In this document: piece by piece, positions 53,895 through 64,000 of the stretch
How the letters are laid out: each line of letters opens with the position of its first letter
How positions within the stretch are numbered: position 1 is the first letter of the stretch
Source of the DNA: Jeotgalicoccus coquinae
GTDB lineage: Bacteria; Bacillota; Bacilli; Staphylococcales; Salinicoccaceae
Length of the DNA stretch: 64,000 bases
Assembly: GCF_014207425.1 (NCBI RefSeq)
Contig: NZ_JACHFF010000002.1
Location: 248,001 to 312,000, forward strand
Reading direction: 5' to 3'
Notes under the pieces: generated by a model
The model's database searches: none
Seen by the model: the letters and a program-made list of their open reading frames with translations, nothing else
Told to the model about the DNA's origin: nothing
Made by a program: the position numbers and the translations under genes

Positions 53895-53911
53895 TGTACA
53901 TATTTTGTACA
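53895..53911 (-). promoter_or_regulatory. TGTACA tandem/palindrome upstream of walR
   Basis: TGTACA-N5-TGTACA lies 22 bases before the walR start. The hexamers repeat with the 11-base step of WalR sites, and the whole is also a near-palindrome; base five differs from the TGTWAH consensus. A candidate autoregulatory site. Confidence 0.4.
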
Positions 53912-53955
53912 TAAACTTATCCATCTTTAAATGTATCACTTTTCAGACAAATAAA

Positions 53956-53987
53956 AAAGTCTGCCAGCATAAATGCTGGAGACTTTA
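53956..53987 (-). terminator. tRNA operon terminator
   Basis: AAAGTCT-CCAGCA and TGCTGG-AGACTTT on the minus strand, followed by TTTTTT, just after tRNA-Asp. Confidence 0.85.
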
Positions 53988-53992
53988 TCAGA

Positions 53993-54065
53993 CGGTCCCG
54001 ACGGGAATCGAACCCGCGATCTCCTGCGTGACAGGCAGGCATGTTAACCGCTACACCACGGGACC
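53993..54065 (-). tRNA. tRNA-Asp (GTC)
   Basis: Acceptor GGTCCCG pairs with CGGGACC; T-arm GCGGGTTCGATTCCCGT-like; anticodon loop CTGTCAC, anticodon GTC. CCA is not encoded. Co-transcribed with tRNA-Glu. Confidence 0.95.
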
Positions 54066-54099
54066 AGTTTATATACAGTTTTATTATCAAAAAGAAAAG

Positions 54100-54171
54100 T
54101 GACCCGTACGGGACTCGAACCCGTGTTACCGCCGTGAAAGGGCGGTGTCTTAACCGCTTGACCAACGGGCC
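54100..54171 (-). tRNA. tRNA-Glu (TTC)
   Basis: Acceptor GGCCCGT with ACGGGTC (one G-T pair); anticodon stem CCGCC/GGCGG and loop CTTTCAC, anticodon TTC. CCA is not encoded. First gene of the two-tRNA unit between purA and walR, as in staphylococci. Confidence 0.95.
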
Positions 54172-54203
54172 ATGGTAAGTATTATGCGATTTGCACAAGA
54201 TTT

Positions 54204-54233
54204 ATTATACCATGGTTGTGAATTTGAATACAA
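54204..54233 (-). promoter_or_regulatory. Promoter of the tRNA-Glu/Asp unit
   Basis: On the minus strand TTGTAT (54233-54228), 18 bases, TATAAT (54209-54204), about 33 bases before tRNA-Glu. The rest of the 54172-54334 gap shows no gene. Confidence 0.6.
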
Positions 54234-54334
54234 GCCTTATTTTGCAATATTTGTCTGGAGTGCAGAATAAGGGGGCAGGAATGATGGATAAACGTATATG
54301 TTCGGGAATTAGGGGTGTGCTCCGTCTCAACACT

Positions 54335-54367
54335 AAAAAAGCACCGGACATCTGATATGTCCGGTGC
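54335..54367 (-). terminator. purA terminator
   Basis: GCACCGGACAT-ATCAG-ATGTCCGGTGC with six T's on the minus strand. Confidence 0.92.
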
Positions 54368-54384
54368 TTCAATCAATATTACTT

Positions 54385-55671
54385 CTAATTCCAGAAGTTT
54401 TTCAGTAAGTTTGTCTGGTTTCTGTCCGGGCCGACTGAGAAAATCGATGCTTTCACACCGCAAAGTTTCTCAATTTCACGCAGGTAGTTATATGCGTTTT
54501 CCGGAAGTTCTTCCAATGTTTTAACACCGGTAATGTCTTCTGACCAGCCCGGCATTTCTTTGTAAATTGGTTTTGCGCGTTTTAAGTCTTCCAGCGTAGC
54601 CGGGTACTCTGTAATTTCAACACCGTCGATTTCATAAGCTGTACAGATTTTAACTGTTTTCAGTCCGCTCATTACGTCGATTGAGTTAAGTGACAGATCC
54701 GTAATACCGCTCACGCGTCTCGAGTGGCGGACAACAACTGAGTCGAACCAGCCGACACGTCTCGGACGTCCTGTTGTCGTACCGTATTCACGGCCGACTT
54801 CACGGATATGGTGACCGTCTTCGTCAAACAGTTCAGTAGGGAACGGGCCGTCTCCAACGCGTGATGTATATGCTTTACATACACCGACAACGTTTTTAAC
54901 GTGTGATGGACCGACACCGCAGCCGACAGTAACGTTACCTGCTACCGGGTTGCTTGATGTAACGAACGGATAAGTACCGTGGTCAACGTCGAGCATAACA
55001 CCCTGAGCGCCTTCAAATAAGACGTTCTGACCGTCTGTGAACGCATCGTCGAGCAGTTTGGCCGTATCGCATACATATGGTGCAAGACGTTCTGCAGCAG
55101 CTTTATATGACTCGTAGATTTCATCGAATGTAAATCCTTCGTGATCGTATAATGCTTTCAGCATGTGATTTTTCAGTTTAAGGTTTTCTTCCAGACGCTG
55201 TCTGAATACTTTATCGTCTACAAGGTCAGCCATGCGGATACCGATACGTTGAACTTTGTCTACATATGATGGACCGATTCCGCGTTTCGTCGTACCGATT
55301 TTGTTATCGCCGCGTGCTTCTTCTTCCAGTTCATCCTGAGTGATATGGTATGGCAGAATAACCTGAGCACGGTTTGAAATGCGTAAGTTGTCTACGCTGA
55401 TTCCGCGTGCAAGAAGTCCGTCTAATTCTTTAATAAGTGATAATGGATCAACAACGACACCGTTGCCGATTATAGATAGTTTGTCGTCGTAGAAAATCCC
55501 TGATGGTACGAGGTGTAATTTATATGTTTCCCCGCCGAATTGAATCGTATGACCTGCGTTGTTCCCACCTGAAAATCGTGCAATAACGTGTGCATCTTCC
55601 GAGAGAAAGTCCGTAATCTTACCTTTACCTTCGTCTCCCCATTGTGTTCCAACAACTACTGTTCCAGACAT
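54385..55671 (-). CDS. purA: Adenylosuccinate synthetase
   Basis: 428 residues. N-terminal [13 protein letters not shown]-loop, [11 protein letters not shown], the [13 protein letters not shown] active-site loop and [10 protein letters not shown]. It joins IMP and aspartate using GTP in AMP synthesis. The start at 55671 has GGAGG eight bases upstream; the longer frame to 55740 lacks a site. A PurR-like inverted repeat lies upstream. Confidence 0.97.
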   Translation of the reverse strand: MSGTVVVGTQWGDEGKGKITDFLSEDAHVIARFSGGNNAGHTIQFGGETYKLHLVPSGIFYDDKLSIIGNGVVVDPLSLIKELDGLLARGISVDNLRISNRAQVILPYHITQDELEEEARGDNKIGTTKRGIGPSYVDKVQRIGIRMADLVDDKVFRQRLEENLKLKNHMLKALYDHEGFTFDEIYESYKAAAERLAPYVCDTAKLLDDAFTDGQNVLFEGAQGVMLDVDHGTYPFVTSSNPVAGNVTVGCGVGPSHVKNVVGVCKAYTSRVGDGPFPTELFDEDGHHIREVGREYGTTTGRPRRVGWFDSVVVRHSRRVSGITDLSLNSIDVMSGLKTVKICTAYEIDGVEITEYPATLEDLKRAKPIYKEMPGWSEDITGVKTLEELPENAYNYLREIEKLCGVKASIFSVGPDRNQTNLLKNFWN

Positions 55672-55741
55672 ATGATTGCCTCCAAATGATTGATTAATTT
55701 TACCGTTATCAATATTACCAATAAATCTTACAAAAATCAAC

Positions 55742-55789
55742 GAAAGTCCGAACGTTTTTCAAGGCGTACTCGAAAAACATTCGGACTTC
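55742..55789 (-). promoter_or_regulatory. Long inverted repeat with PurBox-like arms
   Basis: AGTCCGAA-GTTTTTC and GAAAAAC-TTCGGACT (one mismatch) flank an 11-base loop between dnaB and purA. Each arm resembles the PurBox AWWWCCGAACWWT, in inverted orientation as for PurR operators, but the spacing exceeds the usual 16-17 bases. It may instead be a dnaB hairpin; there is no T-run. Confidence 0.45.
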
Positions 55790-57177
55790 TAAGCTGGAGG
55801 TATATAGTTATCGTCAAAATCACGTGTATCCTGATCAAAAAAGCTGCTGTAGGATTTATTGAATATTAATTTAACTGTCCCTGTCGGGCCATTACGGTGT
55901 TTCGCTAAAATAATCTCAATTTCATCCTGCACACTCTGTGCACCTTCTTCTTCCTCTTCACCGTCACCGCGGTTGTAATAGTCATCCCGGTACAGGAATG
56001 CAACGATATCAGCATCCTGCTCGATGGAACCCGATTCACGAAGGTCACTCATCATCGGACGTTTGTCCTGACGGGACTCAACACTACGGGAAAGCTGGCT
56101 CAGTGCGATTACCGGACACTGCATTTCACGTGCAAGTCCTTTCAGCATACGGGAAATTTCAGAAACTTCCTGCTGACGGTTTTCACCCTGGCGGCTGCCC
56201 GAGCCCTGAATCAGCTGCAGATAGTCAATAATAACCATGTCGAGTCCGTGTTCCTGTTTTAAACGCAGGCATTTCGCACGGATTTCGTTTACACGGATAC
56301 CCGCCGAATCATCGATAAAAATCTTCGAGTTGGCAAGCGTACCGATTGCTGTCGTAAAGTTATCCCAGTCCTGGTGGTCGAGCGATCCCTGACGGAGTTT
56401 TGTCGCATCGATCATTCCCTGACTGGAAATCATTCTGCTCACAAGCTGGTCGGCACCCATCTCAAGCGAGAAGACTGCTACTGTATAACCATCCGGTGCC
56501 GTACCGACATGTCCTGCAATATTTAAAGCAAATGCCGTCTTACCCATGGAAGGGCGGGCGGCCAGTATAATTAAGTCGTTTCGTCCGAAACCCGATGTCA
56601 TATAATCGAGATCGCGGAATCCCGTCGGAATTCCGGTAATGCCTGTATTATTTCCGGCAAGTGCTTCGATTTGCTCATAAACTTCGTGCACGACTTCTTT
56701 CATCGATTTAAAACCGTCGCTGCGGCGGCCTTCAGATACGCCCATAATACGCGCTTCAGCTTCTGCAAGCAGATCATTAATATCCACTTCGTTCTGGAAG
56801 CCGTCACTCGCAATTTCATCAGCCACGCTGATCAGTTTGCGGCGGAGCGACTGGCGCGCAATAATATCTGCGTAGAACTGCCAGTTGCGGCTCGTCGGTG
56901 TAACGTTCGATAATTCAGCCAGATAACGCGGATTCACCGTATTGTTCAGTTCATCCATACTGCGGAGTTTATCGGTAATCGTTACAACATCGAGCTCGGC
57001 ATTCTCTTCCGACAGAAGCATCATCGCACGGAAAATATGCTGATGCTCCGGACGGTAAAAGTCTTCCGGCGTAATAATTTCAGTGACACTTAAAAAAATG
57101 GAGGAATCGATAAAGATTGCCCCAAGCACCGATTGTTCTGCATCATTATCATGCGGCATTTGGCGATTCATTTCCAT
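55789..57177 (-). CDS. dnaB: Replicative DNA helicase DnaB
   Basis: 462 residues, RecA-fold helicase with N-terminal DnaB domain (NDAEQSVLGAIF) and Walker A ARPSMGKTAF near 208, then SLEMGADQL and MVIIDYLQLI. Hexameric helicase at the replication fork. It lies 24 bases after rplI in a gdpP-rplI-dnaB run conserved across Firmicutes. Confidence 0.97.
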   Translation of the reverse strand: MEMNRQMPHDNDAEQSVLGAIFIDSSIFLSVTEIITPEDFYRPEHQHIFRAMMLLSEENAELDVVTITDKLRSMDELNNTVNPRYLAELSNVTPTSRNWQFYADIIARQSLRRKLISVADEIASDGFQNEVDINDLLAEAEARIMGVSEGRRSDGFKSMKEVVHEVYEQIEALAGNNTGITGIPTGFRDLDYMTSGFGRNDLIILAARPSMGKTAFALNIAGHVGTAPDGYTVAVFSLEMGADQLVSRMISSQGMIDATKLRQGSLDHQDWDNFTTAIGTLANSKIFIDDSAGIRVNEIRAKCLRLKQEHGLDMVIIDYLQLIQGSGSRQGENRQQEVSEISRMLKGLAREMQCPVIALSQLSRSVESRQDKRPMMSDLRESGSIEQDADIVAFLYRDDYYNRGDGEEEEEGAQSVQDEIEIILAKHRNGPTGTVKLIFNKSYSSFFDQDTRDFDDNYIPPA

Positions 57178-57201
57178 TATCGATTCCTCCTTCTATTAAT
57201 A

Positions 57202-57648
57202 TTACTGTTCAACAACGTGTACTTTTAACTCTGCTTCCACTGCGTTGTGCAATTTAATGGATACTTTGTGATACCCCAGGCTCTTAAATGTGTCAGGCAT
57301 ATCCAGTTTGCGCTTATCCAGTTTAACATCGTGCTGTTTCTGATACGCTTCAATTACCTGTTTAGAACTTACAGAACCGAACAGGCGCCCATCTTCGCCG
57401 GCTTTCGTTTTAATTTCCACTTCTTTACCTTCAAGTTCAGCTTTTAACTCTTTAGCTGCCTGAAGATCGTCAGCTTCCTGCTGGCGTACTTCTTCTTTCT
57501 GTGCGTCGAGTTTCTTAAGGTTTACTGCGTTTGCTTCTTCAGCAAGACCTTTTTTGAACAGGAAGTTATGTGCATAACCTGATGCAACTTCTTTAACTTC
57601 ACCTTTTTTACCTTTATTCTTTACGTCTTTTAAAAAGATTACTTTCAT
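57202..57648 (-). CDS. rplI: 50S ribosomal protein L9
   Basis: 148 residues, standard length: N-terminal [24 protein letters not shown]-binding domain, long connecting helix and C-terminal domain. Overlaps gdpP by four bases. Confidence 0.98.
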   Translation of the reverse strand: MKVIFLKDVKNKGKKGEVKEVASGYAHNFLFKKGLAEEANAVNLKKLDAQKEEVRQQEADDLQAAKELKAELEGKEVEIKTKAGEDGRLFGSVSSKQVIEAYQKQHDVKLDKRKLDMPDTFKSLGYHKVSIKLHNAVEAELKVHVVEQ

Positions 57649-59621
57649 TCTTCTACACTCCTATTACTTATAAATGTATCAATTACTTCTGTTAATTCGG
57701 TATATGCCTCATCGATGGTTTTGCCTTCCATGCGTGTCGCAGCATTTGTTAAATGCCCGCCGCCGTTCAGCTGTTCCATTATAATCTGCACGTTGACTTT
57801 TCCGAGTGAACGAGCCGAGATTCCTATTGTCTCATCTTCTCTTAATGCCATCACGAATGATGCCTGAACCCCTTCGATCTGCAGGAGCTGATCCGCTGCC
57901 TGCGCAACTGTAACAGGGTGGTAGCTCATCGATTCATCGGCTTTAACGATTGCGATGCCGTCATCATTAATCTCTGCGGATTTAATTAAATCACTCCGTG
58001 CGATAAACGTATCGATATCATCTTTTAAGAATGTCTGTGCCAGTACCGGATCGGCACCGTTCGAACGCAGATAACTTGCTGCATCAAACGTACGTGAACC
58101 GGTACGGAGCGTATAGTTTCTAGTATCCACGATAATACCTGTCAGCATAATCGTCGATTCAATGCGTGATAACTTGTTCTGTTTGTTCTGATACTCAAGC
58201 AGTTCCGCTACGAGCTCACTCGCACTTGATGCGTAAGGCTCCATATAGACGAGCAGGGGATTCGAAATCATCTCATCGGCACGTCTGTGGTGGTCGATAA
58301 CCACTTTGCGCGTTGCCTTGTTCAGAATATCTTCATCCAGCACCATCGACGGACGGTGGGTATCAACGATAACAATCGTCGTCTTCGGCGTCATTTTATC
58401 CCATGCTTCTTCACTGCTGATAAACATCTCGTAAAGCTCATCGCGTGATTCCACTTCTTTCATCAGGCGCGACAGCGTATCGTCGATGTCTTCATCGTTT
58501 AAAATAATATGCGCCTCAATGCCGTTCGAGCTCGCAATTTTTGCAACACCAATCGATGAACCGATTGAGTCAACGTCCGGGTTCTTATGTCCCATAATAA
58601 TAACGTTGTCTCCCTCCAGGAGAATATCGCGGAGAGCGTGTGCCATAACACGTGCTTTAACCCGTGTACGTTTTTCCATCGGATCGGTTTTACCGCCGTA
58701 GAAACGGGCACTGCCGTTAATTGTCTTAATTGCCACCTGGTCACCGCCGCGTCCAAGTGCAAGGTCGAGACTCGACTGTGCCAGTTCACCCACTTCGATA
58801 AAGTCGCCGGATCCTTCACCGATACCCATACTTAATGTAATCTGGGCACCGTGTTCTGCAGAGTTTTCGCGAATGTGGTCGAGCAGTATAAATTTAGTCT
58901 TCTCAATCACGGCAAGACTCTTCGCCGACATGACCATCATAAAGCGGTCGTTGGAGAAACGGCGCAGGTAAACGTTGTGTTCCGTTGCCCAGTCGTTGAT
59001 TGTATTCGTCAGACTGTTGTTTAAATCACTCTTCAGCGCTTCAGTCATGTTCTGTGTCATGTCATCGTAGTTATCGAGGAACAGAATTCCGATAACCGGG
59101 TCTTTATCTTCCAGACGTTTTTCAAGCATCTTCTCCGTCGTCGTATCTACAAGGAGAAGGGCGTTGCTTTCTTCGTAAAAATGAATCGTATAGTTTTTGT
59201 CGTTGTACGACGTATCGATTGACTGAATATTATTCGCTTTCAGCGTCGTCATAATATTCGGGAATACACGGTTGATCGGCTCATGATGGAAGTTTTCCGG
59301 AATCTCTTCTGTCATAAACTTGTTCAGCCATGAAATCTCTTCGTCATCATTCAGTAAAATCACGCCGAGAGGCAGATCATCTATAACATACTGTCTTGCA
59401 CCCGCCATGTCTTTCGACAGTTCTATAATCCTGTTTTCACTCAGCACAAGCCAGCGGTACAGGTAAATATAAACAAGCGCCAGAATGACAATGCTCACAA
59501 TAATGCTCACAATGCCAAAGACAGTATGGTTAAGTACAATAGCAATGCTAAGTATAGAAATATGGAATGCCAGCACAATAAACGGTATGAGCATCAGCTT
59601 TTTATCTAAAACTTTAAACAT
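57645..59621 (-). CDS. gdpP: Cyclic-di-AMP phosphodiesterase GdpP
   Basis: 658 residues: two N-terminal membrane helices (about 10-55), a PAS domain, a degenerate GGDEF domain (about 170-300), then DHH/DHHA1 catalytic domains with [25 protein letters not shown] and the C-terminal [11 protein letters not shown]. It hydrolyses c-di-AMP, linking osmotic and beta-lactam tolerance. Start of yybS-like gene lies 2 bases upstream, so an operon. Confidence 0.97.
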   Translation of the reverse strand: MFKVLDKKLMLIPFIVLAFHISILSIAIVLNHTVFGIVSIIVSIVILALVYIYLYRWLVLSENRIIELSKDMAGARQYVIDDLPLGVILLNDDEEISWLNKFMTEEIPENFHHEPINRVFPNIMTTLKANNIQSIDTSYNDKNYTIHFYEESNALLLVDTTTEKMLEKRLEDKDPVIGILFLDNYDDMTQNMTEALKSDLNNSLTNTINDWATEHNVYLRRFSNDRFMMVMSAKSLAVIEKTKFILLDHIRENSAEHGAQITLSMGIGEGSGDFIEVGELAQSSLDLALGRGGDQVAIKTINGSARFYGGKTDPMEKRTRVKARVMAHALRDILLEGDNVIIMGHKNPDVDSIGSSIGVAKIASSNGIEAHIILNDEDIDDTLSRLMKEVESRDELYEMFISSEEAWDKMTPKTTIVIVDTHRPSMVLDEDILNKATRKVVIDHHRRADEMISNPLLVYMEPYASSASELVAELLEYQNKQNKLSRIESTIMLTGIIVDTRNYTLRTGSRTFDAASYLRSNGADPVLAQTFLKDDIDTFIARSDLIKSAEINDDGIAIVKADESMSYHPVTVAQAADQLLQIEGVQASFVMALREDETIGISARSLGKVNVQIIMEQLNGGGHLTNAATRMEGKTIDEAYTELTEVIDTFISNRSVEE

Positions 59622-59623
59622 CG

Positions 59624-60559
59624 CTATTTCCTCCTCAATTCCATAATCAGTCGAATTCTAAAGATCATTTCGAACAGTCCGATAAGCACTGTGATGGGTC
59701 TGAACAAAGCAAGCGGTATTAAAATGATGACTGCCAGCACTTTGTTCAGCTTTTTCGTCAGCAGGAAGTAGTAAGCGAACGCAAGTCCGTGAACGAACAG
59801 CGCCCATTCCAGCACGAGCGAAATATTACTGAACAGTGACAGCGTACTGTCTTCCCAGTTTCCGCTGAACAGCATCACTATAAATATAATTAAGTATAAA
59901 TATAACAGCATTCTCGGCATAATCCACTTATCGAAACTGCGGTAATGCCACATTTTTATACCATCGTGCGGCAGAATACGGACCATCAGAATGATGTACA
60001 GCGCCAGGAAAAAACTGCCGATAATTAAAAATGCCGGCAGATTCCGGAAATATAAATCCAGTGACTGGAGAATCATGTCGGTATCCATCACGTCAGGTGT
60101 CAGTCCGCTGACTGTCTCAAGCTGTTCTTTGTACCAGCTTCTGAATGTCGAATATAGATCCGATAAAGGTCTTAAAAATCCAAGCATCTGCATCACTACA
60201 ACTGTCGCCATCGTACTGATGCCGATTGCGAATGTTGAGTAGAACAGCGTAATTTCCTGAGACATTTTCTTATCGAGTGCAGTCCCGAGAATGCTTGTTA
60301 CGATGTATAAAATTATAAAACTGCCCGTAGCGAGCGGTGATAAAAACAGCATAGCCGGGATAAGAAAACTAAAGAATAAAACCCGGTAGTTTGTCTTCGA
60401 CTGCTGTCTGATTTTTAATAATAAATATACTGCAAAAGGCATCACGACAGGACCAAAAATCAAAGTGATCTCCGTGAGCATAATATAAGCTACAACAGCG
60501 AGCAGTGTAAGGGTCAGCGTACCCGTTGGTATTTTGTTATTCAATGTTACACTCCTCAT
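59624..60559 (-). CDS. YybS-like DUF2232 membrane protein
   Basis: 311 residues with about eight membrane helices, the DUF2232/YybS family that precedes gdpP in Firmicutes. Function unknown. Two bases separate it from gdpP, implying co-expression and perhaps a link to c-di-AMP signalling or the ribosome. Confidence 0.88.
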   Translation of the reverse strand: MRSVTLNNKIPTGTLTLTLLAVVAYIMLTEITLIFGPVVMPFAVYLLLKIRQQSKTNYRVLFFSFLIPAMLFLSPLATGSFIILYIVTSILGTALDKKMSQEITLFYSTFAIGISTMATVVVMQMLGFLRPLSDLYSTFRSWYKEQLETVSGLTPDVMDTDMILQSLDLYFRNLPAFLIIGSFFLALYIILMVRILPHDGIKMWHYRSFDKWIMPRMLLYLYLIIFIVMLFSGNWEDSTLSLFSNISLVLEWALFVHGLAFAYYFLLTKKLNKVLAVIILIPLALFRPITVLIGLFEMIFRIRLIMELRRK

Positions 60560-60570
60560 TTAATACTTTT

Positions 60571-60607
60571 AAAAATGAATGCCCCTATTGATATTGAATA
60601 GGAGCAT
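60571..60607 (-). terminator. serS terminator
   Basis: ATGC-CCTATT with AATAGGGGCAT and T-run on the minus strand, between serS and the yybS-like gene. Confidence 0.8.
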
Positions 60608-60619
60608 CCGGTAATTATA

Positions 60620-61930
<1,311 letters not shown>

Positions 61931-61943
61931 TTAAATCAGGGGA

Positions 61944-62165
61944 AAATAAAAACCACGTCCCCCTTAAAGGGACGTGGTCTACGCGTTGCCACCCTAATTA
62001 GCATCATTTACTGATACTATCTCTAACATTTTAACGGTTTTCACCGGCTACTTTATTTAGCGAAAGACAGAAATTCACCTATCCCGTGATCATTTTCACC
62101 AGCCATGACCTCTCTAACAGCGAAGATACGCTACTGCTTCTTTCAAAGTAGTAAATATTAACTTG
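61944..62165 (-). ncRNA. T-box leader of serS
   Basis: The minus strand carries the T-box core AGGGTGGCAACGCG (61995-61982), followed by a terminator hairpin (ACCACGTCCC with GGGACGTGGT) and T-run. Stem I lies at about 62165-62040; a GAATTTCTG stretch places a UCU serine specifier at 62071-62069. Uncharged tRNA-Ser should promote antitermination. Confidence 0.93.
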
Positions 62166-62201
62166 GTGCTATTTTATAACGCTGTTCTTAAAAACGCAAG
62201 T

Positions 62202-63434
62202 TTATAAATTTAATCCCGGACGTTCGAAAATCAGTCTGCCGTCGGCAATGACTTTGTATGCATGATTTACACCGTAGTGGTATGGAATGTACTCGTGGTT
62301 CGGTGCATCCCAGACAACGATGTTCGCTCTGTCTCCTGCATCTAGCGTACCGCGGTCGGCGTCAATTGCATGTGCTGCGTTGACCGTGACTGCGTTCCAG
62401 ATTTCATTCGGTGTCATTTTAAGTTTTAATGCTGCGATAGCCATAATCATCTGCAGGTTGTCAGTTACACAGCTGCCCGGATTGTAGTCCGTTGCAAGTG
62501 AAACTGCACCGCCCTGGTCAATCATGCCGCGTGCATCCGCGTATTCATTCTTGCCAAGATAGAATGTTGTCCCCGGAAGAAGTACAGCGACTGTATTTGA
62601 ATCTGCAAGCTGGGTTTTACCTTCTTCGCTTGCTGCAACTAAGTGGTCTGCGCTGATTGCATCCTGTTCAATCGCAAGCTCAAGTCCGCCAAGCGGGTCG
62701 ATTTCATCTGCATGAATTTTAACTCTGAAGCCTTTTTCACGTGCCGCTTCCATATACTTTCTTGACTGGTCGACAGAGAATACACCTGTTTCCGTAAAGA
62801 TATCCGCGAAATCCGCGTATTCTTTAACTTCGTCCAGCATATCCGTCATTTCCTGAAGAAACTCTTCCGCTTCTCTGCCTTTTGGAATCGCGTGCGGTCC
62901 TAAGAACGTGTGGCGCATCAGCACAGGGAATTTTTCTTCAAGTGCTTTTGATACTTTAAGCTGCTTTAATTCATTTTCACGGTCGAGACCGTAGCCGCTT
63001 TTGCTTTCAACAGTTAACACGCCGTGCTGAATCATGCGCGTCATGTTAACTGATGCTTTATTTAACAATTCATCGAATGATGCCTTACGAGTCTGTTCAA
63101 CCGTATTTAGAATACCGCCGCCCTGTTCAAGTATTGTTAAGTAGTCTACGCCCTGGCGTTTCAGTGACATTTCATGTTCGCGTGATCCACCGTGCACGAT
63201 ATGCGTATGGGGTTCAACGAGAGCAGGGGAAACGATTTTGCCTCCAGCATCGATCGTCTCTTTTGCTTCATACTCGTCAGTTTTCGCTCCGGCGTAAACG
63301 ACTTTTCCGTCTTTAATAACGACAATCGCATCATCGACGATGTTCAGCTCGTCCATTTCCTTGCCTTTTAACGGTCCCTCAGATTTTTTCGGTAAAATTA
63401 ATGACTTTATATTTGTGATCATTACATCATTCAT
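62202..63434 (-). CDS. hutI: Imidazolonepropionase
   Basis: 410-residue amidohydrolase of histidine degradation, third step. Metal ligands in [20 protein letters not shown] substrate loop, [12 protein letters not shown] and ATDYNPGSC are typical. It follows hutU directly on the minus strand. Confidence 0.96.
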   Translation of the reverse strand: MNDVMITNIKSLILPKKSEGPLKGKEMDELNIVDDAIVVIKDGKVVYAGAKTDEYEAKETIDAGGKIVSPALVEPHTHIVHGGSREHEMSLKRQGVDYLTILEQGGGILNTVEQTRKASFDELLNKASVNMTRMIQHGVLTVESKSGYGLDRENELKQLKVSKALEEKFPVLMRHTFLGPHAIPKGREAEEFLQEMTDMLDEVKEYADFADIFTETGVFSVDQSRKYMEAAREKGFRVKIHADEIDPLGGLELAIEQDAISADHLVAASEEGKTQLADSNTVAVLLPGTTFYLGKNEYADARGMIDQGGAVSLATDYNPGSCVTDNLQMIMAIAALKLKMTPNEIWNAVTVNAAHAIDADRGTLDAGDRANIVVWDAPNHEYIPYHYGVNHAYKVIADGRLIFERPGLNL

Positions 63435-64000
63435 TATTTATTCTCCTTTAACATTGGTATATTGACACCGCGTTCTTTCGCAGTGTTAATTGCGATATCG
63501 TATCCTGCGTCTGCGTGTCTGGCTACTCCCATACCCGGATCTGAAGTTAGTACACGTTCAAGTCTCTTCGCAGCCCGGTCAGTACCGTCCGCAACGACTA
63601 CCATACCGGCGTGGAGCGAGTAACCCATACCGACACCGCCGCCGTGGTGTACGCTGATCCATGAGCCGCCTGCAGCTGTGTTCACGAGAGCATTCAGAAT
63701 CGCCCAGTCGCCGACTGCATCACTGCCGTCCTTCATACTTTCTGTTTCACGGTTCGGACTTGCTACAGAACCGGAATCCAGGTGGTCGCGTCCGATAACA
63801 ATTGGAGCAGAGATTTCTCCTGATTTAACAAGTTCGTTCAGTGCAAGACCCATCTTCGCACGTTCTCCGTATCCGAGCCATGCAATACGTGCCGGCAGAC
63901 CCTGAAATGCAATTTTCTCTTCCGCCATATCAAGCCAGCGCATAAGTTTCTCGTTCTCAGGGAACAGCTCGCGCATTTTCTTATCTGCTACTGCGATATC
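63434..64000 (-). CDS. hutU: Urocanate hydratase, C-terminal part (runs off the edge)
   Basis: The minus-strand frame is open to the window edge, so the N-terminus (about two thirds) is outside. [52 protein letters not shown] and [15 protein letters not shown] are urocanase signatures. NAD-dependent second step of histidine degradation. Its stop overlaps the hutI start. Confidence 0.96.
   Translation of the reverse strand, partial: DIAVADKKMRELFPENEKLMRWLDMAEEKIAFQGLPARIAWLGYGERAKMGLALNELVKSGEISAPIVIGRDHLDSGSVASPNRETESMKDGSDAVGDWAILNALVNTAAGGSWISVHHGGGVGMGYSLHAGMVVVADGTDRAAKRLERVLTSDPGMGVARHADAGYDIAINTAKERGVNIPMLKENK

Overview
The window comes from a low-GC Gram-positive coccus of the family Staphylococcaceae. 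The right-hand block, read leftward, is the conserved neighbourhood of the staphylococcal replication origin: hutU-hutI-serS-yybS-gdpP-rplI-dnaB-purA-tRNAs-walR-walK-walH-walI-walJ-rlmH. Linkage of hutU/hutI to serS, a CrtO homologue, a SceD/IsaA-like wall enzyme and a CstA with a LytS/LytR pair fit the Jeotgalicoccus/Salinicoccus side of the family better than Staphylococcus itself. That placement is an inference. oriC/dnaA should lie beyond the right edge.

Layout. 0-16 kb: an SDR oxidoreductase, a frameshifted membrane gene, a 24-residue hydrophobic peptide gene, a UvrA-like ATPase, an old-yellow-enzyme reductase, a DMT exporter, a membrane-anchored MutS-like ATPase, a DUF554 protein, a Nudix hydrolase, a SAM-riboswitch-controlled metNIQ methionine importer, a Cys/Met PLP enzyme and a sulfide:quinone oxidoreductase. 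15-24 kb: mqo, two UspA paralogues flanking an MsmX-type ATPase, a TetR/YhgE-Pip pair and a BCCT osmolyte transporter. 24-30 kb: LytS/LytR beside cstA (pyruvate sensing and uptake), an acidic lipoprotein and a SceD-like transglycosylase. 30-39 kb: a 2-hydroxyacid dehydrogenase, a second SAM riboswitch in front of a 58-residue protein, remnants of staphyloxanthin-type carotenoid genes (crtO plus a crtP lacking its FAD domain), tRNA-Leu, a TetR/SDR pair with a perfect palindromic operator, and a LytTR/DUF3021 regulator-membrane pair.

39.4-47.7 kb is the accessory zone downstream of rlmH, the place where SCC elements integrate. It holds truncated nuclease-type genes, an EVE-HNH-like modified-DNA nuclease, and two adjacent cassettes (about 4.2 and 1.75 kb). 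These are bounded by three SCC-type attachment sites with matching terminal inverted repeats and contain no ccr recombinase. The larger carries a VWA-domain lipoprotein, a decayed dehydrogenase and an M3 oligopeptidase; the smaller carries three genes I cannot name. This tandem of recombinase-less SCC-like cassettes is the most notable feature of the window.

47.7-64 kb is core genome on the minus strand. Between rlmH and walJ there is a dense cluster of DnaA-box-like 9-mers. walRKHIJ forms the essential cell-wall two-component operon, gdpP controls c-di-AMP, serS has a T-box leader, and hutU runs off the right edge.
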